This document shows positions 21,820 to 33,439 of a stretch of 64,000 nt of DNA, in pieces (position 1 is the stretch's first letter; every line of letters starts with the position of its first letter). The DNA comes from Bathynomus jamesi. Taxonomy: Eukaryota > Arthropoda > Malacostraca > Isopoda > Cirolanidae. The DNA is taken from positions 57,501 to 121,500 of the forward strand of contig JAJOZX010009435.1 of assembly GCA_023014485.1 (NCBI GenBank), read 5' to 3'. The translations under genes and the position numbers were made by a program. The notes beneath the pieces were generated by a model. The model was not told the DNA's origin and searched no databases. It was given only the letters and a program-made list of their open reading frames with translations.

Positions 21820-22416
21820 CAGTGGCGACTCGTGGTATAAATGTATGGGGGTGCGATTTCATAAAATTGTACGACAACACGGACTCACAATAGGCTATAG
21901 CGCGAATCCAACTGCCGCTCACAAGAGTACTTGTATTAACATATGCGGCTATGCCAGACGTACAATTCTAGTTACATACAAATAAGTAATAATTTCAATA
22001 AAATACATATAAATGGCTTATATCATTATTACTGAAGTAACTATTAGTAAAAATAAAGTTGTTATTATAAAAAAAATTCGCGATTGTACTTATATTTTCA
22101 TTACAACAGTAAAATATAATTTATATTTACTTGAGCGAAAAATCTATCGCTCCATTCGGCTGCAATATTATTTTGTATTCAAACAGCAGTACGCTGTTTG
22201 AAGCTATGCTATAAGTTTAGAATATTATATACTGTATGAAGGCTTACTCAAAATGCCTCATGAATCAAGATATGCCACATGAATTTTTAAAATATATTTC
22301 AAGAATATTTATTTTAATATCTTAAAATTAATATATTTTTATCTGTTAAATTAATATTTATCGTTTCAAGCAAGGGGAGCGACCGCTCCATCGCTCCTAT
22401 ACGCCAGTCGCCACTG
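21820..22416 (+). mobile_element. non-autonomous hAT-like element
   Basis: The ends CAGTGGCGACTCGTGG and CGCCAGTCGCCACTG are inverted repeats of hAT type. The interior is AT-rich with the motif GGGGAGCGACCGCTCCATCG near the right end. No transposase is seen. I could not find a matching 8-bp duplication; the flanks are AT microsatellite on one side. Confidence 0.7.
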
Positions 22417-22476
<60 letters not shown>

Positions 22477-23382
22477 CAGGGCGTCCCAAAAAAATGCATA
22501 CACACTTTAACAGCTGATAGCTCAATTGATGTTTCTTTCTTTCCAAGTTAAACCCATTAGAATTAATAATGGCAGTCAGACTAAGCTTTGAACAAATGAA
22601 ATTCATTCTAAAATGCTACTGGAAGTGTGAAAACGCAGTTGAAGTGCAAAGACAGTTTAGGAGGGAGTTTCAAACAGATCCACCAACGCGACTTACCATC
22701 ACTCGAATTAGAGATAAGTTTGAAGCCGATGGAACTGTTCAGAATGTCCACAAGAAGCGTTCCGGAAGACCACGGACATCGACAAGCCCCACAAAGCAAG
22801 AAAGAGTACTGGAAACGTATCACCAAAGTCCAAGAAAATCTGTGCGGCAAGCGAGTCGTGAGGTAGGAATTTCAGAATCGTCTCTCCAACGCATTTTGAA
22901 GCGCTGTCAGTGGAAAAGTTACATTCCAAGATTAGTCCATGCTATTAATGAAGATGATCCGGACCGAAGAGTGGAGTATTGCGAGTGGTACTTGGCACGA
23001 TGTGGATGTGGATGTGGATTGGACGAAGGGTTTCGTAGAATACCCTCCGCGTTCACCAGACCTCACACCACTAGACTTTTTTTTATGGGGATACTTAAAA
23101 GACAAAGTCTACGCTATAAAACCTGCAACAGTCGCTGAATTGAGAGCAGCCATTGAACGAGAATGCACACAAATACCAAACGAAATGTTTCGTGATGTTT
23201 GCGATTCCATTGCTTCGCGTTATCAGCAGTGCCTGGACCAGAACGGACGTCAGTTTGAAAACAGGCGTTGAGAAAACAATTAAATAATGTCTGTAGATTC
23301 TATTACATTTTGAAAATGAAATGTATTTTAATAAACACTGCCTTTATAAGTATTTAAAGTGTGTATACATTTTTTTGGGACG

Positions 23383-23386
<4 letters not shown>
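22477..23386 (+). mobile_element. mariner with deleted catalytic core
   Basis: The ends CAGGGCGTCCCAAAAAAATG and CATTTTTTTGGGACGCCCT are inverted repeats in TA. The 910-bp element keeps the complete 5' and 3' ends and most of the transposase, but lost the section between the DNA-binding domain and the third catalytic Asp. Confidence 0.93.
22569..23271 (+). pseudogene. mariner transposase, internally deleted
   Basis: [20 protein letters not shown] begins a first helix-turn-helix. RSGRPRTS is the linker, and [20 protein letters not shown] the second helix-turn-helix. After [15 protein letters not shown] the sequence enters a short GATGTG repeat and shifts frame. It resumes as [20 protein letters not shown] (third Asp) and ends NGRQFENRR. 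The first two catalytic Asp residues are absent. The deletion junction carries the GATGTG triplication, suggesting slippage or end joining. Confidence 0.92.
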
Positions 23387-23438
<52 letters not shown>

Positions 23439-23693
23439 TTTCAATACTCTCAACTTTGGTTTTTCCATAGCTTTTAATTTGATAATTAAATTTAATAAAA
23501 ATAACAAGTTTATTGAATTAATCTGCTTAGAATCGTGTTGCCTTCCATTTTCCATTATGTAATGGTGACACACGTTGTGCCATTCCATTGATGAGTTTTG
23601 CCATTTGTTCTTGAGGACAATCATCGTGGTGTCTATTTACTTTTGTCAACCCTCTCCATAAATATACCGTGTGTATATATACACAGGGTGTCC

Positions 23694-24048
23694 CATAAGT
23701 CCGGCATCATAGGAGAAATTGATATTTTTCTATTTCTACAAACCATAATTCATATTTTTCTCTTTCTACGGGCCATAATGTCTGTGAGCAAGGAAGAACG
23801 AATCCAGATAATTCTACTCATAGGAAATCGGAGTCAAAGAGACTTTGCAACAAGTCTGCTAACACAACTCTGTGTTATTGGCTCGCGGTCTGGATGCAGT
23901 CTGTTAAATTCAGCAGCGGCCTCTCTTTGACTCCGATTTCCTGAGTAGAATTATCTGGATTCGTTCTTCCTTGCTCACAGACATTATGGCCTGTAGAAAG
24001 AGAAAAATATCAATTTCTCCTATGATGCAGGACTTATGGGACACCCTG
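23694..24048. mobile_element. fold-back mariner with two 5' ends (MSVSKEER family)
   Basis: Both ends are the same 5' end of the mariner family at 16301, and both arms carry the start of its transposase. The plus arm reads MSVSKEERIQIILLIGNRSQ and the minus arm reads MSVSKEERIQIILL. The head-to-head arms meet near 23840. There is no 3' end and no catalytic domain. Because both TIRs are present, it could still be mobilised in trans. Confidence 0.9.
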
Positions 24049-24052
24049 TATA

Positions 24053-24101
<49 letters not shown>

Positions 24102-24104
<3 letters not shown>

Positions 24105-25363
24105 GTCATCCCAAAAGTAATGTTTTTTAGATCGGAATTTGAAGGACAAAAAAAAAAAAAAAAAAATTTAATCTAGTATATATTTTCCATCGGAATCAGT
24201 GACACTCTGCCAACGTCCTACAAGCTTTTCAATGCCATGTTTATAAAATTCAGGCGGTTTGAGGCAAAAAAACGTACAAAGACTGGTGTGCAGGTCATCT
24301 AAAGAAGTATACTGTTTCTCGTCAAGATAGTTTTGCAGACTCCTGAAGAGATGATAATCTGAAGGCGCAAGGTCTGGAGGATGTGGAAGTTTTTCCCACC
24401 CAAGCTCCTCAATTTTTGCGGAAGTGATCCGAGCGGTATGAAGACGTGCGTTGTCGTGGTGGAACACGATTCCTTTCCGATTAACCAAAGAAGGTTTCTT
24501 TTCTTTTAGTGCAGTGTTCAATCGATCCAGTTGTTGACAGTAGACTTGAGCGGTGACTGTTTGGTTGTGTGGTAAGGTTTCAAAGTGTATTACACCACCT
24601 TTATCCCACCAAACACTAAGCAACACCTTCCGAGGGTGAAGATTTGGTTTTGGCTGTGGTGTCGCTGGTTCTCCGGCACAAACCCACTGTCGACGGCGCT
24701 TAACATTCTGGTACAGTATCCACTTTTCATCACCAGTCACTAAACGGTGCAAAAACGGATCTTGGAGTTCACGGGAATGAAGAGCCGTGCTAATGTTTAC
24801 CCGCATCCTCAGATTGTCAACCGACAATTCATGTGGCACCCGTTTTCCTAACTTAGGCACTTTCCCGAGTTGTTGCAAATGTCGATGGATGGTGGACGGG
24901 GATAAATTGAGTTTCTGGCCAATTCTTCGACAGTTGTTGAACAGTCTTCTTCAAGTGCGGCTAACAGCGGGTCATCATCAAACTCAGCAGGGCGTCCAGA
25001 GCGTGCTGCATCTGTCAAACAGCAGTCACCATTCCTAAACTTTTGAAACCATCTTTGACATTTCCTCACATGCAGAATATCGTTGCCATAAACGTCCTGA
25101 ATGTTTCGCGTTGCTTCAGTAGCACTATTCCCTTTTTTGAACTCGTAAAGCATTATATGCCTGATATGCTCTTCTGATACCGCCATGTTTATGAGGGGTT
25201 CACATAAAGCAAAACACACGTCTTCACTGGTCAAGGTCTGCAAAGTATGTAGCGAAACACAATAGATCTCCTCTTAGATATAACCTTCGGAAAATTTATG
25301 CTTAAACCGAGTAGGACTAGTTTAAACTTAATCTATCATAAAACAACATTACTTATGGATGAC

Positions 25364-25366
<3 letters not shown>
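24102..25366 (-). mobile_element. near-complete mariner (DD34D type, damaged)
   Basis: The length of 1265 bp is typical of mariner. The ends CAGGTCATCCCAAAAGTAAT and ACTTATGGATGACCTG are inverted repeats in TA. One transposase gene fills the minus strand, with one frameshift and one in-frame loss next to the active site. Confidence 0.95.
24168..25186 (-). pseudogene. mariner transposase with frameshift and shortened DD spacing
   Basis: The start MAVSEEHIRHIMLYEFKKGN is at 25186. The frame shifts near 24920, where EELARN replaces the expected reading, and IGQKLNLSPSTIHRHLQQLG continues in another frame. Catalytic motifs follow: TGDEKW, HHDNARLH and HPPDLAPSDYHLF. Between second and third Asp there are 31 residues instead of the 34 of classic mariners, because three codons are missing just before PDLAPSD. 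The C-terminus GRWQSVTDSDGKYILD is intact. It is of the cecropia/SETMAR-like type by resemblance. Confidence 0.92.

Positions 25367-25413
<47 letters not shown>
25367..25413. repeat. (TA)n microsatellite
   Basis: TA run at the right boundary of the mariner. A similar run lies at 24052-24100 at its left boundary. Confidence 0.95.
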
Positions 25414-25416
<3 letters not shown>

Positions 25417-25451
25417 CTTTCAACCTTTCAAATGATCCGCGCGATGATTCC

Positions 25452-26215
25452 TCATTTCACGAAGGTCAAGCTTGTCGCCCTTCCTCTCGAGTTGGCCTGG
25501 TGAAGTAGTGAGTTGGTTTCTTGTACTCTCCACCTCACATAGCCAGGTACGCCCGGCTCATCGAGGATTGTTCTGAGCCAGGCGTCTAGTCTTCTTTTGA
25601 AGATGTCCACTGTAATCCCACTCGTGTTTCTTAGGTCTTTGGCCAGCTGATTAAACAGTTTTGGTCCTCTCACAACAAAACTATTTTCTTTCAGGGTTAA
25701 GGATGTTCCCTGTCTAGCCTTTAATTTGGGAACACGACACAGTCTTCCTTTTCTACTTTCCACTGTTGTTTGGGGAGCTACAGGGTTCAGAGTAAGATTA
25801 GGGACTAATTTCTCCATTATTTTCAAGTGTAAATAATGTGTATCTCTCTTTCCTCGTTTCCAGTGAATATAGGTTTAATTCGCGTAACCTTTCCCAGTAG
25901 TTTAGTTCTTTGCACCCATTGATCTTGGCTGTGAAGCTTCTCTGAATCCCTTCTAGTTGTCTAATGTCTTCTTTTTTATATGGGCATGTTAGGACCGAGC
26001 AGTATTCCAATTTGGGTATGATCAGTGTTTTCAGTAGAGGAATCATAATATTCCTATCCTTTCGTTTGAAGGTTCTCAGTATCTACCCAGTTACTCTCTT
26101 TGCTCTGTTTACTGTCATCTTATTTTGTGCTTCAAATTTCGCATCATCAGTCATTACAACCCCTAAGTCTTTTGCTTTAAAATTTCTGAATTTCCTGTCC
26201 ATTTGTCCAATTGGG
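25452..26215 (-). pseudogene. CR1-like LINE, RT C-terminal fragment
   Basis: The minus strand reads KAKDLGVVMTDDAKFEAQNK, then IIPKLEYCSVL, IRQLEGIQRSFTAKI and LRELNLYSLETRKERY. After a frameshift come VRGPKLFNQLAKDLRN, KRRLDAWLRTI and PDEPGVPGYVRWR-like residues ending in TNSLLHQ. This is the thumb and C-terminal region of a CR1/L2-like RT, from a different family than the element at 930. The upstream RT core is missing. If the host gene continues leftward, this lies in its intron. Confidence 0.88.
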
Positions 26216-26675
26216 ATATATATATACACACACATGCGTTTTGCATACGTTATGAATAACTTAAATTTAGAAACGGAACTGAAATTTCTAAATTTTTTTT
26301 TGTTTTTGTTTTCGTCAACCTTTACGGTATTGGCACGTCCGAACAAGGAACAAGACAAGGACTTATACGATGAGCCGAAATTTTTTATTATTATTAATTT
26401 ATTTTTTATTTTGAGCCAACTGTTGTTTAATTATAGCTGAAACTAGTTCAAGGAAAATCGCCCCCTCGGGGGATATTTTTAAGTACTTGGGCTCCTTTAT
26501 CAAAGTAATAATTAGTTAATTGAGGATAGGTGCCGCTATTCCTTTTAGAGATATTATTTTAGTTCTTTAACAGCCCATTATTTTAAAGGTTTTTTGGGAA
26601 CGGGGTGTAATGGGGGGAACGGAAGGTTTAGCATATATAAAATAAACTTTATATTATATATATATATACACGCAG

Positions 26676-26719
<44 letters not shown>

Positions 26720-26740
26720 GTAAAAAAGGTAAATTGCAAA

Positions 26741-26746
26741 ACTTAC
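26741..26746 (-). promoter_or_regulatory. 5' splice donor of the host exon
   Basis: On the minus strand, ACTGCTG is followed by GTAAGTTTTG, a strong donor consensus, and then by in-frame sequence that quickly degrades into TA repeat. Coding character stops here. The donor would leave the exon in phase 1. Confidence 0.7.
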
Positions 26747-29700
26747 CAGCAGTTCTAGGCGAGACCGGAGGTTTTCCAAAGAAGAATTTCTTCACAGAGT
26801 CCTTGTCAAATCTTTTCGGCAAGTCAATGTTATCTCGCTGAATCTCTATTTCTTTCAAAACTTGTTTCCGCGGATATTAAAATTAGGGTCCCTGGGGTCC
26901 AGAAACTCAAAATCACTGTCAGCGTCGGACCACGAGTAAGTGGAATCATCATCAATGGGCAATTGCGAACGAGATTGAGGTTGGGGACTAGAGGTTCCTC
27001 CCTCAGAAAAGAGTCTTTCCAAGGTGTTTGATTTCTCCGTGCTTTTGTTGTTCCCCTTACGACTGCCGGTGTTATCTTCGAAAGGATTTAGGTAAGATTT
27101 GTCTTCGATACAAGCACGCAAAGACGAGGCAGCTTCGCTGTTGGATTTTTACCATCGAATTTGGACACGTTTACTAACGACATGCTATTTCCGGCCTTGA
27201 ACGTTTTAGTGAAGGGGAGCATTTGGCGTCCGTCTTAAGCTTTTTTTTGCACGATTTTTTCTATTTTGTCTTTCGCTCTCCTAAATCTTTGCAAGGAAGA
27301 CGCCAAACCTTCCTTCAGTTCTTTTGACTTTTCAGAAGAGCTGAAGCTTAGTTTACGTTTCAACTGCGTGGTGATTTTCTTTGGTGCTTTGTGCTCTAAC
27401 TTCTTCCTGTTCTTTTTCCTCTTATTTAATTTCCTTTTAGGTTCAAAGATGTCCATGTTTAAATTTTCCATATCTGTATTGTCTTCCGTATCTGAAAATG
27501 GCTCGAATTCGATGTCACTCAGTAAGTCCTCATCCGAAATAATTCGCTCATTCCTGTTCTTCGTTCTATTTACGACCGGAAATTCCCTAAAAGGGAAGGA
27601 AGCCTCGCTGAATTTGTAATGAGTTTTGGGCACGATCTCTCGATGCTAGAAAGAGCATCCAAGCTTCTGTTTAGATTTTCTTTGCTGTCCTTTTTGACGA
27701 ACGAGACGTAACACTCTTCTTTAGTGCAAGGTTCGTCCAAGACGGTTGCCTCTCCTACATCAGAAAGATTGGGCATTGATCTGGCATCCTTTAAGCGGAA
27801 TAAATGAGCTTTTGTCTTCTTCTCGAAGATTTCAGAGAGGGTCGTGTACTTTAGTTTCCTCTGCTGGCGTTCTGATTCCCTTTTCCTGTCAATGAAATCA
27901 GGAACGTCGTACGGAACAGAAATTACTGAATTCATTCGTTCACATTCGTCTTCTTCAGAATCCAAGGCGTGTTATCATCATTTTGAAGAATATTCTTCTA
28001 TCGAAAAAGTCTTCATCACTAATTTTCTTCAAAGATTCTTCACTGTCGAATAATCCTTTAAGAGAAAGATTATCTTCTGAATTCTCTGAATGTATTTCAT
28101 CTCTATTTTTTAAGCTTCATCTGAATGACTTTTTCGTACGACACGTTTTCGAAGATATGTAATGTTCTTCGTCTGATTCGTAAAGCATTTGACGCCGCTG
28201 AATCTTTCGTAACTTTCTTAACGTATCTAAACACTTTTCGCTCAGTGGTTTTATATTTCTTTTTAGCGTATCTATATCGTCAATTTCCCAGTTTGCTCCG
28301 ATTTCTTCGAACTTCCAGATGGCCAAATAGGGATGGAAGATAAGAGGGTTCCCTTCTATCGTAGTAATCCATCTTATTATCTTCGTCGAAAAGGATGAGA
28401 AAGAGTTTTCCCCCACGAATCTTTTCTTTCTTTTAATATTCGATAAAGCTGATATACCAGAACTAATGGAATATTTTCGATCGTGAAAAACTGTATCGGA
28501 TTCCATGGAACCTATTCCCGAACTTGGATTGGAACTATAACTCGTATTTGAATCTTGCCGGAGTATGAGAGACAAATTCCCATTTTTTTCTTCAACACTC
28601 GTTTCACTGAAGCGTTCCTTACTTCTTCTCCTTCTACCGGGAAACCATTCCCAGTTATCAGTGTACGCTGACGCTTCAGATGAACTGGAATACTTTCTAC
28701 CACTTGCGTCAGAAAGCGAAGATATACCTGACGACGCGGACGATTTCCTAAGTGTGATATTATCCAATTCTTTGACAGTGGGATTGATTGTTTTTATTCG
28801 TTCTGATTCCGTCAATGTTTTTAGTGAACCGGTTTCAATCCCGGACAAAACATCGTTATCGTTACTCTTTTCAGTTACTGTTACATTATTGTCTGAAGAC
28901 TCGGTCTCTTCGAGTGTATTTCCGGATCCGTGAGCGTAACTCGGATGAGAGCCTAAGTTAGGAGCGTATTCATTTGAATTATCAAAGTGCTTATTCCCTT
29001 TAAAAAGCTTATTTACCCCCCTAATTTTGAGTATTTCATCCGAATTCACCCCTGATTCCAAAGACGAGGAATCCATCATTTTACTACTATTTGCACAGTT
29101 ATCCACACTTAAAACTTTGTTTGAAAACAAATTTTTATTCACGAAAGAAAACCGACAGTCTTTTTGGTCTCCTTCAATACTATTGTGATGCTTTAATTCA
29201 CTTTTATTATTTTCACTAATGTCTAAATTTATTTTATTTTTACACAGAATTAACTCAAGATCACTATTAACAGAATTATTATAATTATACTTGTTTTTGG
29301 GACACTCGGTAATATCTGAATACAAAATAATTTTGTCACTACGATTATAAGAAATCACTTTATCACTTTTTCCCCCCTTATTTATAAATGGTTTATTAAC
29401 TAAATTATAATTATTATCGTGTTTGCTATCGCGATTCTTTTTACTTTTCTCACACTCGTTATCAGTTATCGTTTCACTAGAAGGACCATCATCATCATCA
29501 TCATTGTTGTTGTTGTTGCCAGAGCCGAAACCAGCGCTTAGAGTTGATGCTAACGAAGTGACACGAGCGTCTCCCATTATGATCTTGTTGGCAATCAAGG
29601 TGGCCAAGAATTCAAGGTCCGATGGAGCCAACAGCATCGACGAGGTCATTTCTTCGTCGAAAGAGAAAGTTTTGCATGAGCGGGAAGAGCAGGTTGCAGG

Positions 29701-32700
29701 AACAAAAAATCCAGTCGAGGGATTAAGGTTCGAATAGGCGTTATCGACATTTGGAGAGGCGCGTAACCCTTCAGGGAGGTGAAAGGGAAGGGATACGGTT
29801 ATTGGCAAGATCTCCGCTACTGCATTGCCGAAAGATATGTTAGGGAAAATTTTTCCTTTGCCCAGTTTACCCACGTAAATCAGAGGTCCGTCAGGGGACA
29901 TCTGGGTAAATTCTGGGCGAGAAGCAGTAATTTTCAGGACAGAGACCTTTTTATTGTTTATTTTATTTCGCAAATTGCGAACTCTTTTGTCATCCGACTT
30001 ATCATTTTCGAACGTCTGATGATCTTTTCCTCGACTTTTAGAATCAGTGTTGAAATAAGTTTTACATTTTTTATTAACAGTTGAAAAAGGAGAATGGACA
30101 CTGCATGTAGTTTTGCTGTAGATGGAATAATCTGTCTCAAGTGAATCGCTGGCAGTAAATAACTTTTGGGTAAACCTATTTACGCGTCCTTTGGCACCAG
30201 CAGTACTATTTATTTTTGATGGCAGGATAGAATCTTTGCGAGACCCAAAGATCCTATCCTTACCTAACCCTAAAAAAGGCTGGTCGTTGGATATGTTAGG
30301 ATTGCCTAAAAAAGTATCTTTTTCTTCTACGGCTTCATTTGTTTTATCCGCCATATTACTACTCTCACTCCCGGCTTCATCTTTATCAGCTGCGGCATTT
30401 TCAGCATCACAATCTTTTTTGATTGAACTTGATTGATTTTCTTCTGCTTCTTCGTCTTCTTCTTTTATAGTTTCATTCATGGTTTTTCCAGTTCCGGACT
30501 TAGCTTCCTCTTGTTTAATAGCATTATCGATTTCTTCGTCTTCATAATAACATCCTTCAGAAACTAGAGAGCTTGGCGTGGCAGGTCGAGAAAAACCTTC
30601 CGTAGGTAAACAAATACCTCCAGCTCCGGTAGAGTCGAGTACCAGAAAAAATTCATCGATGTCGGATTCGCTTCCCAGAGAAGGTGAAACACACTGCCAA
30701 TCCGACACAAAATGACGCAGTAAGAGCTGAGATTCATGATAATCAGCTGGAGCAGCAGATTGAGAACTTGATTCTTCAGAAGAGGATACACTCAAAGGAG
30801 AAATTGTAGTTTCAGATATCTTTTTTTTGCTCGATTTGCTATTATTTTCGCCGCATGATGGCAAACTTTCTGCTTCTTTTTCACTTGGGTCTGTCGTTTC
30901 TGAAAACTTGGGCATTTCAAATTTAGAATCCAAAGCAATAAAAAAGGTCGTTGGTTTCATTGGTGGTTTCATGGTCGCTTTCACGAGACGAGTTGACGCA
31001 AGGAGTGTAAGAGGGGTATCTTTTGTAGCCCTTAAAAAGCTAACGTCACCAATGTGAGAATCTTTACCTTCTGATGCATCAGAATTATCTTTTTCTTCAG
31101 TTTTAGAAGATGAAGTAGTGCTTGCGGTATCCGAAGATTCATCTTCAGTTTTGACAGAGGTTTCAGAAACATTTTCAACAACTTTAGGTTCTTCCTTTTC
31201 TTTCGGGTCTGTATCCTTTTCTTTCGGGTCTGTATCCTTTTCTTCGGGTCTGTATCCTTTTCTCTCGGGTCTGTATCCTTTTCTCTCGGGTCTGTATCCT
31301 TTTCTCTCGGGTCTGTATCCTTTTCTCTCGGGTCTGTATCCTTTTCTCTCGGGTCTGTATCCTTTTCTCTCGGGTATGTATCCTTTTCTCTCGGGTCTGT
31401 ATCCTTTTCTCTCGGGTCTGTATCCTTTTCTCTCGGGTCTGTATCCTTTTCTCTCGGTCTGTATCCTTTTCTCTCGGGTCTGTATCCTTTTCCCTCGAGT
31501 CTGTATCCTTTTCTCTCGAGTCTGTATCCTTTTCTCTCGAGTCTGTATCCTTTTCTCCCGAGTCTGTATCCTTTTCTCTCGAGTCTGAATCTAAGTTTGT
31601 GGATCCTGATAGTTCTGGTTTGATTGCTTTTTCGACTGAGGCTTCTCTCGAAAAGCTTCTTTCTTCGTTACAAATGCTACTGTTCGAAGATTTACTTTCA
31701 AAAAACGTTTTAAGTTCACTTACATGTTTTGGACGAACGTCTTCCAAAGAATCATACTCGCAGCTATTACGTCGTTCATCTTCGGAACGTGGAGAACAAA
31801 GTGAGTTGCCTGGTGACACTGGATCACAACCCCTCTTATCTTTTGCCCCTGCGTTTAAATGAATATTTTCAAGGGAATCTGCACTAAGTACGGTAGATTT
31901 TCTTATTTCTTTACGCTCTTGTAGAGTTCCATATGAATTTCCTGAAGTCCTTTCGAGAGATAAATGTTTGGAATCGGGTTGCTCAGGATAATCGTTATTC
32001 GGGCTAGGAAACATATAACTGGAAGGTTGAGAATGAGTATCTTTTCGTTTTATTTGAGGAGTGCCACCTCGTGGCAGAAAAGGACTTGGCGGGGGGTATG
32101 GCCTAGCATAGGGGTAGGAATAGTTGGAAGGGTATGAAGGGGGCTGGGATGGATAATGTCCAGCATAAAATGTTTCAGGTTCGTAGGAACAAGACGGATT
32201 TGAAATAGGCTGCGAGTAATTTTGAGAACCATAAGTGGGTGCCTTGAAATACTGATCTTGAGGATACTGATAATTAGGAGTATTATAAGGATGTGGTGGA
32301 AAGTAATTTTCTGGGTAATTGTATGCATGCCCTTGATGGTATGGTGACTGGGGGTTTTGATAGGGATAAACTTGTTGTTCAAATGAACTGGGGTATCCTG
32401 GAAAATTATGGTGACCAGGAAAAGAATGGAAGCTCTGTACATCATCGGGAATATTGCGGATATGTTCGTTTTCACGATTCTGACCTTGATAAAAATACCT
32501 CGGGTCATTTGGGTATCCTGAAGAAGGATTATTAGGATTCTGTTGGAATGAGTGTCAGTCGTCAACATTATTTCCCCTTCCAAAGAATCTCGTCTGTCTT
32601 CCACTTGTTTGGACGATCCTTGTTCATCGTAACTCGAAGACTGTCTCACGTAGATATCAAGATCTTGAAAAGAAACTCCGGACAATGCCCTATACACGCC

Positions 32701-32832
32701 GCCTTTCTGAGGTTTCCCAGATTTACCAGGTTTCCCAGATTTACCAGGTTTCCCAGACTCCACCACTAGCACTGGACGAGCAGCAGGATCACCGGGGCTG
32801 CTTCCCCAGCTAAGGTCTCTTGAGGGTTCCAT
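26747..32832 (-). CDS. large host exon encoding a low-complexity protein of unknown function
   Basis: The start MEPSRDLSWGSS at 32832 has A at -3, G at +4 and an in-frame TAA five codons upstream. The frame runs about 2,030 codons to a GTAAGT donor. Regions in order: a GKPGKSGKPGKSGKP stretch near residue 30; a Tyr/Pro/Asn/Gln-rich segment at about 95-270; the DSREKDT heptad array (about 415-545); long Ser/Asp/Lys/Asn-rich disorder with GSGNNNNNDDDDDG; the repeated motifs SSGISSLSD and RKYSISSGISALS; a more ordered NPLIFHPYLAIWKFEEIGAN with LRKLRKIQ; and an acidic C-terminal part (DDDSTYSWSDADSDFEFLD). No enzyme domain or signal peptide is recognised. Continuous reading requires about ten single-base corrections (near 32555, 31456, 31240, 28130, 28110, 27975, 27625, 27240, 27205, 27140 and 26860). 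The 955-residue stretch 30984-28117 is uninterrupted. Confidence 0.75.
31196..31592 (-). repeat. 21-bp coding tandem repeat, 19 copies
   Basis: The unit encodes DSREKDT or DPREKDT, inside the host exon. Two units are 20 bp instead of 21 (near 31240 and 31456), each shifting the frame. The codon-periodic unit and conserved heptapeptide argue that the array is translated in the intact gene. Confidence 0.93.
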
Positions 32833-33234
32833 CGTTAAACTAAGTTAACTTATTTGTTTTGCAATATACTATATAAGATCACTTATATTATTTTTTTGAT
32901 TGTTTATACCATGATTGCCAAAAATATAAATAAAATGAATTAAAGTTAAAATAATTACGATAGTTTAAATTCTGCCAAAAGAAACAAACCTGAAAAACAA
33001 AAATATATATACAGATTTCTTCTATTTGAGTGCAAGCGAGTCCAACAAAAGAACATAATATTTCCAGAGTACCAAGTATAAGCCTATACAGAAATTAAAG
33101 TCCGAAAACTGGGAAACCGAGACAGATAATAAAGATGGATGAAAAAGTTATGTTCAAAGTAATTGTTCAAATCAAATACAAACCACAACAAACCAACCAA
33201 ATACGTGACCAAACATTTAACCAACCACCCTGAG

Positions 33235-33237
<3 letters not shown>

Positions 33238-33276
<39 letters not shown>
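33238..33276. repeat. (GT)n microsatellite
   Basis: GT run of about 39 bp upstream of the host start codon. Confidence 0.95.
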
Positions 33277-33285
<9 letters not shown>

Positions 33286-33286
33286 A

Positions 33287-33439
33287 TGCAAATCCACAAG
33301 GAAAAAGACAAATTATTCCAAGGCCTTTCGTGTATTCAGAAGTACACCTCGTCACGAAAGGCCTTGGAATAATTTTTTTTCCTTGTGGATTACATCATTC
33401 ATCCATTTCACGTGTTTAATTGTGAAATTCATCTCATGT
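33287..33439. repeat. palindromic element with hammerhead-like core (family a), copy 1
   Basis: ATGCAAATCCACAAGGAAAA on the left is inverted as TTTTTCCTTGTGGATTACAT. Inside, ATTATTCCAAGGCCTTTCGT is inverted as ACGAAAGGCCTTGGAATAAT. A tail TTCACGTGTTTAATTGTGAA follows. A shorter copy without the inner arms is at 36641. Confidence 0.85.
33321..33355 (-). ncRNA. hammerhead-ribozyme-like motif (one core change)
   Basis: On the minus strand: GUGACGA, one extra G, helix II GUGUA/UACAC with loop CUUCUGAA, then GAAA and the palindrome AAGGCCUU. The first core base is G instead of C, so this copy is likely inactive. Confidence 0.5.

Noticed and set aside
31118..31588. Plus-strand frame of FLSGLYP-type repeats
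   Set aside because: It is the antisense of the 21-bp array in the host exon. The minus strand has the long coherent frame and the start and splice signals.
33238..33419. Short frames starting MCVCVCV around GT runs
   Set aside because: Products of GT microsatellites with no wider coding context.
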